Below are positions 36,173-44,800 of a stretch of 64,000 nt of DNA, one piece after another; position 1 is the first letter of the stretch; each line of letters starts with the position of its first letter. The notes under the pieces are model-generated. The model had not been told where the DNA came from. It made no database searches and saw only the letters and a list, made by a program, of their open reading frames with translations. Origin of the DNA: Carboxylicivirga caseinilyticus (lineage in GTDB: Bacteria > Bacteroidota > Bacteroidia > Bacteroidales > Marinilabiliaceae); contig JAFMVE010000003.1 in the NCBI GenBank assembly GCA_025499705.1, positions 1 to 64,000 on the forward strand, read 5' to 3'. Made by a program: the position numbers and the translations under genes.

Positions 36173-36979
36173 TTATACACCACTGAAAGAACTGAATCCT
36201 CCATCAACAGGTAGGATTACTCCTGTAATAAATGATGCAGCATCGGAACACAAAAACTGAACAGCTCCGTTTAATTCTTTGATATCGCCAAATCGTCTCA
36301 TAGGTGTACGTGCAATCACTTTTTGACTGCGTTCGGTATAGGTCCCATCCGGATTAATCAAAACTCTGCGATTCTGATCACCAATAAAGAAACCTGGTGC
36401 AATTGCATTAACCCTTATCTTCTCATTAAATTTCAGTGCCATTTCCATGGCCATCCATTGAGTAAAAATATTGATACCTGTTTTGGCTACCGAATATCCC
36501 GGAACTCTTGTGATGGCAGAATAGGTAGCCATTGATGATATGGTTATGATACTTCCTTCTCCCTGATCGGCCATAGCTTTTCCAAATACCAGGCTGGGGT
36601 AAACTGTACCATTTAAATTTAAATCGGTTACACGCTGAAAATCTTCAATCTTCATATCAAAAACAGTCTGGTTTTCCTCCAAAGTACCACCCGGAAGATT
36701 GCCTCCTGCTGTATTAATCAGAATATCAATACGTCCCCATTGATCCAATATTTCCTTACGAGTGTTTTTAAGAATATCCATGTCAAGAACATTCGAAACA
36801 AATCCTTTAACATCGCCGCCGATCTGTTTCAATTCTTCAACCCGATTGTTAACGTTTTCTTCCCGTATATCTAATATGGCAACTTTAACACCGGCCTCGA
36901 TTAAACTGCGGGCAATGCTTCCTCCCAAAACACCACCTCCACCTGTTACTACTGCTACTTTTCCTGATAGATCAAACAT
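36173..36979 (-). CDS. Short-chain dehydrogenase, probable D-fructuronate (mannonate) reductase
   Basis: This 268-residue protein has a classic SDR Rossmann start (VAVVTGGGGVLGGSIA), NTAGG after strand 4, and a catalytic Ser in ITISSMA followed by YSVAKTG with the Tyr and Lys. The C-terminal AAFFITGVILPVDGG-like end is typical. SDR proteins of this type encoded next to uxuA replace the long-chain UxuB, reducing fructuronate to mannonate. Here it is the first gene before uxuA and the acetylesterase. The start codon lies 11 bp downstream of an element shared with the Nudix-type regulator gene. SDR family is certain; the substrate is inferred from position. Confidence 0.87.
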   Translation of the reverse strand: MFDLSGKVAVVTGGGGVLGGSIARSLIEAGVKVAILDIREENVNNRVEELKQIGGDVKGFVSNVLDMDILKNTRKEILDQWGRIDILINTAGGNLPGGTLEENQTVFDMKIEDFQRVTDLNLNGTVYPSLVFGKAMADQGEGSIITISSMATYSAITRVPGYSVAKTGINIFTQWMAMEMALKFNEKIRVNAIAPGFFIGDQNRRVLINPDGTYTERSQKVIARTPMRRFGDIKELNGAVQFLCSDAASFITGVILPVDGGFSSFSGV

Positions 36980-36989
36980 GATTTTATTA

Positions 36990-37015
36990 TTATGCGTTAT
37001 GTGTACGTTATATAA
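36990..37015 (-). promoter_or_regulatory. Candidate operator of the uronate operon (shared with the Nudix-type regulator gene)
   Basis: This 26-bp stretch matches the one at 37680-37705 at 18 positions, including CGT-N7-TACGTTAWATAA. Each copy starts exactly 11 bp upstream of its gene's start codon. The Nudix-type regulator encoded next door is the obvious candidate to bind both. Confidence 0.55.
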
Positions 37016-37030
37016 ACAAGGTAAAATTTT

Positions 37031-37669
37031 TTAAACTGTGTTTCTCAGTCTGTAAAAAAAAGCCGGACGTTGCTGGCCACCTTTGGTTTTTTCTTGTAAT
37101 TTCTCGACCAAACCCATATTGATAACCTTCTTTCTAAAGTTACGATTGTCAATTTCTTCCTGCAATATTGTTTGATATAATTCCTGCAGTTGGTTTAATG
37201 GAAATTTTTCTGGCAATAAGTTGTGTAAAATGGGCTTACGCCATATTTCTTCTTTTAGCCAGCTTAATGATTTGTTAATCATTTTATTATGGTCGAATGG
37301 TAGTTCGCCTATCTGATCTGTTTCAAACCAGTTTACTTCTTTGGCATGCGAACCTGCCATCAATTCAAACAGTTCGGGTTTGATTAAGGCACAATATAAG
37401 ATAGAAACGATGCGACGATCAGGATAACGATCCAGTTCCCCAAAAACTTTTACCTGAGTAAGATATACCTCTTTAATACCTGTTAATTCAAATAAAATCC
37501 GTTTGGCAGCTTCGTCGATAGTTTCTTCCAGATAAACATATGATCCGGGCAGGGACCATTGATTGAGTGCGGGCTCTTTATCTCGTTTAATCAGTAATGA
37601 TTTTAGTTTACCATCTTCGTAACCGAAAATGGCACAGTCTACTGACAAGTTGATAATTTTTTCACCCAT
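37031..37669 (-). CDS. Nudix-domain transcriptional regulator (NrtR/AraR-type)
   Basis: This 212-residue protein has an N-terminal Nudix fold (about 1-135) and a C-terminal winged helix (about 145-210), the NrtR-family layout. The Nudix box is degenerate. Where GX5EX7REUXEEXGU is expected it reads GSYVYLEETIDEAAKRILFELTGI in two parts (GSYVYLEETIDEAAK, then RILFELTGI), so the RE and the first E of EE are lost. Catalysis is therefore unlikely and a sensing role likely. In Bacteroidota, relatives control sugar catabolism (arabinose in AraR). It is encoded upstream of the SDR-uxuA-esterase genes, so it probably regulates uronate use. The ligand may be a uronate-pathway intermediate; this is inference. 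Confidence 0.88.
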   Translation of the reverse strand: MGEKIINLSVDCAIFGYEDGKLKSLLIKRDKEPALNQWSLPGSYVYLEETIDEAAKRILFELTGIKEVYLTQVKVFGELDRYPDRRIVSILYCALIKPELFELMAGSHAKEVNWFETDQIGELPFDHNKMINKSLSWLKEEIWRKPILHNLLPEKFPLNQLQELYQTILQEEIDNRNFRKKVINMGLVEKLQEKTKGGQQRPAFFYRLRNTV

Positions 37670-37679
37670 GAATCTAATG

Positions 37680-37705
37680 TATTACGTCAAACATACGTTA
37701 AATAA
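37680..37705 (-). promoter_or_regulatory. Candidate operator/promoter of the Nudix-type regulator gene
   Basis: The second copy of the 26-bp element lies 11 bp before the start codon. On the minus strand it contains TATGTTTG (37688-37695), an exact TAnnTTTG -7 box. Binding here would block its own promoter, suggesting autorepression. Confidence 0.55.
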
Positions 37706-37837
37706 TAATTTCTTCCAAATTAAAGTAAATTATTTTGATTTAATATTTAAATAAAAGTATAGTAATGTTATGAAATATAGAAATTTAAATAGTTTATTCT
37801 GGAATGTTTCTAGAATGATATTTAAATAAGAACAGAC

Positions 37838-38566
37838 TTACTTCATGTTTCTTATTCTAACTTCTGTAGAGCTATCTTTTAATAAATTTACAAGAATATC
37901 AGTATCTGTTTCGCCGTAATGATATGGATATAATATAACAGGCTTGATCATTTCAACAGCTTTTGAAACCATTTCGGGCGTCATGGTGTAAGGTAAATTC
38001 ATTGGAAGGAACGCTATATCTATGTTTTTTAGCTCATTCATTTCCGGAATATTTTCAGTGTCACCTGCTACATAGACTTTTTTGCCATCAATGTTTAAAA
38101 CATATCCATTACCTTCTCCTTTTGGGTGATATGGCATATTGTTATCTCTAATGTGAACTATGTTGTAGGCTGGAACAGCCATTAATTCGCCAAATGTAGT
38201 TTGAAGTTTATCGTTGTTTTTAAGAAATGCCACTTGAGTAAATTCTTCCAATCCTTCTTTACAAACCGAGGGTGCAAATATTTGGGTGTTCTCTTTAATA
38301 ATTTCTCTAATGGCACCGGCATCCAAATGATCACGGTGCTGATGAGTTATCAAAATAAAATCAGCATCCGGTAATTGTGAGTAATCGCTCAATTTTGACC
38401 ATGGGTCAATGTGTATGATGGTTTCATTATACTCGATATAAAGTGTTCCGTGGCCAACAAAATATATAGTAAATGAACCATTTTGAGTTTTTATTTCATC
38501 CTGAGCAGAAATCATATTCAAAGAAAGTAGTAGGATCAGGGGTGTTAAAATGTTTTTCATATCCAA
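37838..38566 (-). CDS. Exported metallo-beta-lactamase-fold hydrolase (UlaG-like)
   Basis: This 242-residue protein has a signal peptide ending about ISAQ, so it acts outside the cytoplasm. The fold is the short MBL type with the metal motif THQHRDHLD (HxHxDH). Further ligands are in VAGDTENIPE (Asp) and YPYHYGETD (His). It is closest to the UlaG/YtnP-like group of MBL hydrolases; lactonase or phosphodiesterase activity is possible. It has a 168-bp gap to the Nudix-type regulator gene downstream. The substrate cannot be deduced; relation to the uronate genes is only positional. Confidence 0.82.
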   Translation of the reverse strand: MDMKNILTPLILLLSLNMISAQDEIKTQNGSFTIYFVGHGTLYIEYNETIIHIDPWSKLSDYSQLPDADFILITHQHRDHLDAGAIREIIKENTQIFAPSVCKEGLEEFTQVAFLKNNDKLQTTFGELMAVPAYNIVHIRDNNMPYHPKGEGNGYVLNIDGKKVYVAGDTENIPEMNELKNIDIAFLPMNLPYTMTPEMVSKAVEMIKPVILYPYHYGETDTDILVNLLKDSSTEVRIRNMK

Positions 38567-38631
38567 TTTGTATCAAGATGTTTTTAGAAAAACAAAAGAT
38601 AAGGTAAAAGGTTTGAAATCTTTCAATTAAG

Positions 38632-38664
38632 ATAAAAAAAGAGGCCATCTTTTGTGATGGCCTC
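38632..38664 (-). terminator. Rho-independent terminator of the T9SS protease gene
   Basis: A perfect 9-bp stem (GAGGCCATC / GATGGCCTC) with a 6-nt loop is followed on the minus strand by a seven-T run. Confidence 0.9.
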
Positions 38665-38672
38665 TGAATGAA

Positions 38673-41600
38673 TTATTTCTTAATTACTTTTATAATTTTA
38701 CTTTCCTTCTCTAATCTGAGGTTCACACAGTATAAGCCGGGTGACCAGGAAGATGAAGGTATCGAAATGGATTGTAATCCTGCCAGAGAAGCTGTTTCAT
38801 ACAGCTTTCGACCAGATAAATCAATAATTTCAATGGATTTTAAATCTGCTGTCCAGCTTAATTCCAACTCATCCGAGAATGGATTTACAACTGAAACGCC
38901 TGTTATAATATTAGAAAGTTCGTCCAAGCCTGTTGTGGTATCAGTAATGGTGATATCAGTTTCAGTGGCTGTACTTTCCAGGTTGATAACATTTTCGTTT
39001 GCATTACCTGGAGCAGAAGTGTAAGTAATATAAAGTATACCACCATCTTTCTCAATTTCGCATGTTAATGCCCAGTTCTGCTTGTCTGATGAAACAGCAA
39101 AAGGTTCTGAACAAGTAACTGATATGTTTTCAGCCAATGAAGAAGCAGCAATCTCAATTTCAGCGACAGGCTGATTACCAGTTACAGTAAATTCGCTAAG
39201 GGTTAAATTATTTGAGGCAGGAGTAATGACCGGATTACCAACTCTAACATCATCCAAAACTACACCATAAGCATATCCTCCAATGGCTTTGAAGCCAATT
39301 GTTAATTCAGAACTCTTTTCTGGTAATACAAAACTTTCAACGGTCCAATCTTTAATATCCTCCGTAAAGGATGCCATTTCGGTCCATTCATCTGAAGCTG
39401 AAATTTTGTAATATACTTTTAATTCATCCTGATCGCCTAACCAATTTTCTTGTGAGTGAGCAAATGACAGAACCGGGTTTGATAACGATGTAATATCGAA
39501 TACAGGTGTTACCAGATATGAGATATTTGAATTGTAATCTTCACTTCTGAATATCATATTAATGTCTCCATCATAGGCTTTGTCGGGGTGCTCGTTACCA
39601 ATATTTCCGCCTGTTTGGTTACTCCAGTAATACTTGCCAGATTCTTTTACTTCCGACCAGCATGAAGGGAAACCGTACTCAAAGCTTTCGATAAAAGGAA
39701 ATTCATTGATAGTAACACACTGTACATATAATTGGTAATCGATGGTAGCAAAACAGCCATTTTCATCAGTTACCAATAAGGTAATGTCAAAGTAACCAGC
39801 TTCCAGAGGTGTTCCGGCAATTTCTCCTGTTTCATTCACTATCTCAACACCTAATGGTAATTGCCCATCAACAATTTCGTAGTTTGCAAGATTGGTTGTT
39901 GTGTTGTTGACAGTTGCAAAAACAGAATATGACTGATTAAATGTTGCAACAGGTAATTCGCTGTTGTTAAAAATAAATTCAGGACAGCTGGATGCTTTTG
40001 CATTAATGTATATGTTAGAGGCCAGATTGTTAGATAAAGTTATCAAACCAGATTGATGTCCGATTGCTGTTGGAAGAAAGCGAACATATAAGGCTCCACC
40101 ATCCAACGGAAGGGTGGCAGTATTAGCCCAATTTTCATTATCCGCAGAGACCTCAAACTGTTCTTCTGACGACACTGAAATTACATCATCAAGATTATGG
40201 CCTTCAATTAAAATTTTAGTTGCACTTCCTGCAACTCCAATCACATCAGATCCTTCTAGTTCAATTGTTTTATACGGACTGCTGATACGAGGACTGGTTG
40301 GGTTGTAAGCTGTACCAGCCAATGTTTCCACTCCCAGATCCAATGGGTCAAGCCATGTTTTCATTTGGGTAGTTTCATCGCTTCCAAATTGATCCCAGTG
40401 ATACCATAATTTACCATAGTAGTTGCTACCTGCCAGATATGAGCAGGAAGAGTTTCCTCCAGTTAAGGTTCCTATGATCAGGTGATTACTATTGAATAAT
40501 GAAGAGCCTGATGAACCTCCTTCAGTTACAGAGTGACCATTGGCTGTTTCAATAAATTGTAGGTTCCAGTGTGCATCGGTTGCACCATAAACTTCTCCCG
40601 GCCATGATCCTGAAATATAGGTTTCAAAAGTTGATATCTTTTTGATGTCACCAGCAGGGTGATGGATTCCTACACCACCTCCTTCAGTTACTATGTCTCG
40701 TCGGTCCCAACCGTTGTAATAAACATCCCATTCTGCCGGAATATCCTCTGATAATTCTACCAATAAACCATCAGAACCTGCTTCGATAGGAGTTGCTACT
40801 CGCAAATAGCAACCGGTAATGGTGTGAGTCTCCAAAGGTGTAGCATCTTCACAGTCTGGTGATTCATAACCAAAGGTAAATTGCCATTTTGTTAAGTCGT
40901 TTGCTGATGCACCTTCGTAACAGTGAAAAGCTGATATAACATATGGTGTTAAGTCCTGTGCCGTATTATTAATTAGGTCACCAGAACAAACATACCATCC
41001 TGCGCCACCAGCACCACCAGAAATGTACATGGCCATTTGGCAAATACCCTTTTTCTCTGTTTGCCAGTTATCACCTTCTGTACAATTAATATTAATCATA
41101 CATGCTGATGATTCACCAATTTCTGTGTCTACATTTGATGAATTAGGAAAGCGTTTAATGATAACATTATCAAAAACGTATCCGATATTATCAATAGAAA
41201 TAACCGGTATGTTATCGAATTCTTCATTTGCTATCATAGCCTTATGGCTATAAGGTGAAGTATATTCGAGAATGATATCATCACCGGCAACCATTTCGGT
41301 TGAGAAAGATCCTGCTTTCGGGTGAGTTTCTGATGTGTATGCTCCTAAAACGTGTGTTTTATCGGCACTATAAATAAAGAGTTCTCCTGCTTCAGGAATA
41401 AAAAAATCGTCATAGGATAAAATAATAGCCAATGCATCTTTTACTTTTAGTCTAAGCTGCCACATCTCACCGCCATTCTCCAAAGCAGTCCAGGTACCTG
41501 AATTTTCCATGTCGTATGACACTGGGATAGCTTTTGCAATGCATGGTGGATTATTTGACTCCTGACGACTTAACAGGTTAGCGGCCTTTAACTGATCAAC

Positions 41601-41756
41601 ATTAATATTTACATCCACATTCGTTATCTCAGGTAATGCCTTTGCTTGTTTGAAACTAAGTGGAGTTCCCCCAAAACTGATTTGTGCATGTAAATGATTC
41701 AAAAGAGAAAATTGAACCAAAACTGCCAGAATCAGCATTTTTCTTATTCTATTCAT
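38673..41756 (-). CDS. T9SS-secreted lysyl-endopeptidase-like serine protease
   Basis: This 1027-residue protein has a signal peptide (ends HLHAQ) and a trypsin-fold domain like Achromobacter/Lysobacter lysyl endopeptidase (about 200-480). The triad is visible: His278 in ISAFHCYEG, Asp329 in GSDGLLVEL, Ser416 in TEGGSSGSSLF. Several Cys match the disulfides of that family. Downstream are an Ig-like segment (about 490-590), a putative-Ig domain (LPLGVEIVNETGEIAGTP), a MAM/anchor-J type jelly roll (FPFIESFEYGFPSCWSE) and a T9SS sorting domain. It would be a secreted protease feeding amino acids or processing surface proteins. A perfect terminator follows it. Confidence 0.9.
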   Translation of the reverse strand: MNRIRKMLILAVLVQFSLLNHLHAQISFGGTPLSFKQAKALPEITNVDVNINVDQLKAANLLSRQESNNPPCIAKAIPVSYDMENSGTWTALENGGEMWQLRLKVKDALAIILSYDDFFIPEAGELFIYSADKTHVLGAYTSETHPKAGSFSTEMVAGDDIILEYTSPYSHKAMIANEEFDNIPVISIDNIGYVFDNVIIKRFPNSSNVDTEIGESSACMININCTEGDNWQTEKKGICQMAMYISGGAGGAGWYVCSGDLINNTAQDLTPYVISAFHCYEGASANDLTKWQFTFGYESPDCEDATPLETHTITGCYLRVATPIEAGSDGLLVELSEDIPAEWDVYYNGWDRRDIVTEGGGVGIHHPAGDIKKISTFETYISGSWPGEVYGATDAHWNLQFIETANGHSVTEGGSSGSSLFNSNHLIIGTLTGGNSSCSYLAGSNYYGKLWYHWDQFGSDETTQMKTWLDPLDLGVETLAGTAYNPTSPRISSPYKTIELEGSDVIGVAGSATKILIEGHNLDDVISVSSEEQFEVSADNENWANTATLPLDGGALYVRFLPTAIGHQSGLITLSNNLASNIYINAKASSCPEFIFNNSELPVATFNQSYSVFATVNNTTTNLANYEIVDGQLPLGVEIVNETGEIAGTPLEAGYFDITLLVTDENGCFATIDYQLYVQCVTINEFPFIESFEYGFPSCWSEVKESGKYYWSNQTGGNIGNEHPDKAYDGDINMIFRSEDYNSNISYLVTPVFDITSLSNPVLSFAHSQENWLGDQDELKVYYKISASDEWTEMASFTEDIKDWTVESFVLPEKSSELTIGFKAIGGYAYGVVLDDVRVGNPVITPASNNLTLSEFTVTGNQPVAEIEIAASSLAENISVTCSEPFAVSSDKQNWALTCEIEKDGGILYITYTSAPGNANENVINLESTATETDITITDTTTGLDELSNIITGVSVVNPFSDELELSWTADLKSIEIIDLSGRKLYETASLAGLQSISIPSSSWSPGLYCVNLRLEKESKIIKVIKK

Positions 41757-41794
41757 CTAGTGTAAATTATTATCGATTAATTGGGTAAGGTTAT

Positions 41795-41830
41795 AACACC
41801 GATACTTGTTTTCAGGCAAGTATCGGTGTT
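41795..41830 (-). terminator. Strong hairpin after the giant T9SS gene
   Basis: A perfect 14-bp stem (AACACCGATACTTG / CAAGTATCGGTGTT) with an 8-nt loop lies 7 bp past the stop codon. No T-run follows, so it may act as an mRNA 3' stabiliser as much as a terminator. Confidence 0.75.
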
Positions 41831-41836
41831 GATGTT

Positions 41837-44800
41837 TTAGTAAACAATTATTTTAGTTGATAACTCTTTGTTTTCAATCGTAACAACATAAACACCTTTT
41901 GAAAGGTATCTGATTTCGTTGTTCGATATAGTAGCAAAGTCATCAATCAGACTGCCGTCAACTGCATGGATTTTTACATTCTTACCTTGCAGATCTTTAA
42001 TGGTTACCTGACCTTTACCACCGATGATCAATCCTTTTTGCATTGCATCCGGATTAATTCCGGTTGATACAAAATCAACAACTACAATGTTTGATAAGGC
42101 TGATTCACCTTTTTCGTAACTAACATTTACAGCATATGAGTATGAAGATGATGCATCAGGAGTATCAGTATATGTTGTTTCAGATACTAAAACATCATTC
42201 ACTTTTTGGTTGTTGCGGTAGATGTTGTAGCCTAAAAGATTGTACTGTAATACTTCAGCTCCGGCCGGAGTTAATGAAATGTCATCAATCATTAATGCAA
42301 AACTGGCCGAAGTATGACGGATTGCAAAGTATTTAGCATCAACTGGCAATTGAACTGAATACAGTATCCAATCGGTTGTAGTTAATTCTTTACTATCAAC
42401 TAAAATAAAATCTTCCACTGCATCTGTTGTTGAAGATGCCCAGATTTCGAATGTTTCATTTCCATAATTGATACTTGGCTGTTTTGTCCAGAAGCTAAGT
42501 TGTGAACCTGGTTTGATTTCTTTTGAAATAAGCCAGTCGTTATTCTCAGGATCAACCGGTGATTCATCAGATGCCAATACACCAGCTGAAGACCAGCTTA
42601 TGATACATTGATCTCCTGAATGAGGTGACACATACATACTGTATTCCGCTGCATTTGCATCAATATAATTCCAGATCTGGTATGCCATTGGTTCACCAGC
42701 ATTTTCGTAATCCAGACCAGTAACTACTCCGGTATATTGTCCGTCAAGGTCGACTGTTTTCCAGTTTTCGAAATTATCAATGGATAATGAAACATGATTT
42801 TCAAAACCTTCCACTTCAGGAATTATGTAATCAAGGTTGGGTTGAGTCCAGTTTAATAGTACACCTTGCTCAGACTCCATGGCGCTTAAATCACCAACCG
42901 TTGGAAGATTTTTTGCTTCAATCAGAACATTGAGTTCATTGCTTGAATTGTTAGAGGTAACCTGATCAGCACTGTAATCGATCGTTGCATTCAGATTCCA
43001 GGTATTACCAACTTCTGTTATATCTGGTGTTACCATGAAGTTAATAGTTGCTGTTTCTTCAGCAGTTAAATCCACTCCATTTTGCGTTCCAAGAAGTTGT
43101 TCGCCGTTGTAAATAGAAATGGTGTAATTACTTCCTAATACATCGTTTGAACCAATGTTCTGTATTCCAATAGCATATTCTGTTGTCTCAGTAGCTACCA
43201 TTGATTCCGGACCTGAAATACTGCTCACAGAAAGATCTTCAGGGAAGACACTGTAAATGCTGATGTTATCCAATAACATAGCCTCAGTATAACTGTTAAC
43301 ATATGCATAAATCCTTATTTTAATGTATTGAGAAGATTTATAGTCATCCAGGTTGAACGTATATGGAGTCCATCCTTCACCATCATTCAAAGGAATTTCT
43401 TCGGTAAACGATTCAAAATTGTTGTCATCAGCTGAAATCTGAAGATACATCACCGAACTTTGAGTCGCAAGTGAAGGGCTTTGATATAACCAGAAACGTA
43501 AACGATTGCTTGCAACATTCTTTTTGTACAATTCTACTTTTGGTATTTCGATATAACCGCTTCCATAACCATAAGGGTTGTAGAAGAATAACATACCTTC
43601 ATCATTATCCTGCGAAGAAACCGTTAAGCCGCCTGCTGTGTAAATGTCGCTAGTGACTGTCCAAACGCTATTTTCACTGCCTGCAATAACCCATGGAGTT
43701 GTAGACGTTGTCATTTCAGCGAATGACTCACTAAACGGTAATTTATAAGGGGTTCCTAATACCACATGACCAACAATTGGTTGTGCTTCATAATCATTTA
43801 AAACAGGACTTACAGCGTAATACAATACCTGCATTTCGCCGCTGATATTTTCCTGCATATTATAAGTGGTTTCTGTAATACCTTCAACATTCAGTACAAA
43901 TTCACCTCTGTCAAGGTCATAAGAATAAATGTTATAGGTAAGAGAGTTGTAATCGATGTACCCGTTATTCTCACCGACAGGTGCCGACCAGCTTAGAGTG
44001 GCATTTGCATTTGAGGCATCAGCTGTCAATGTTAAGCCACTTAAAGAGGTTGGAGTGTCAGGACCGACAAAAACAGAATCAATTACAGTTGCACCTTTAC
44101 CATATTCATTTTCAGCGATGAATGCATATTTAACATATCCATAAGCTACATTGCTGTCTGTCCAGCTTAATTCTTCTCCTACAGCAGGTGATTCAAAACT
44201 TTGAGAGGCAATAATATCGTTTGTTTTGTAGATATTTATCTTTGTTATTGATCCTAATGTTCCTCCGTTGTATGCTTCGCTTGGTGCATTAAAAGTAATA
44301 TTCACCTGTTTTAGTCCGTTAGCATCTGCTTGCAGAACAGTATTCTGAATTGGGCCGGGTGACTGGGTTGGTGCTTTTTTGATAACCATTATATTATCAA
44401 TTTGTATAAAGAAGTACCAGTAAGCGTCACCAGCAGTCATATGCAATGCAGGTACATAATTACCTTCATCATCCGTTGAGAATAACAAGGCTACTTTTTT
44501 AGCAGCATATTCAGGCTCAGAAGGAATGCTGTTGATAACAGTTTGGGCTTCAGTAGTTGCAGATCTTCCCAAGGTTAAATCAAAATCTCCAATACCGTAT
44601 GTTGTGTAGCTGAATGAAATTTCATAAACCATATTTCCTTCAAGCTTCAATTCAGGAAGGAATAACCATTCATCAGCAATGTTAGACCAGTTTGCACCTT
44701 CGATACATTGATAATAGTTATTATATGACCAATTGCTTGTTTCAGTAGCCAAACTAACTAATGAATAGAACTCCATTGAAGATTCATCATCAAAGGACTC

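Noticed and set aside
37031-37669. Plain Nudix hydrolase
   Set aside because: Key Nudix-box residues are replaced and a winged-helix tail is present, so a regulator fits better.
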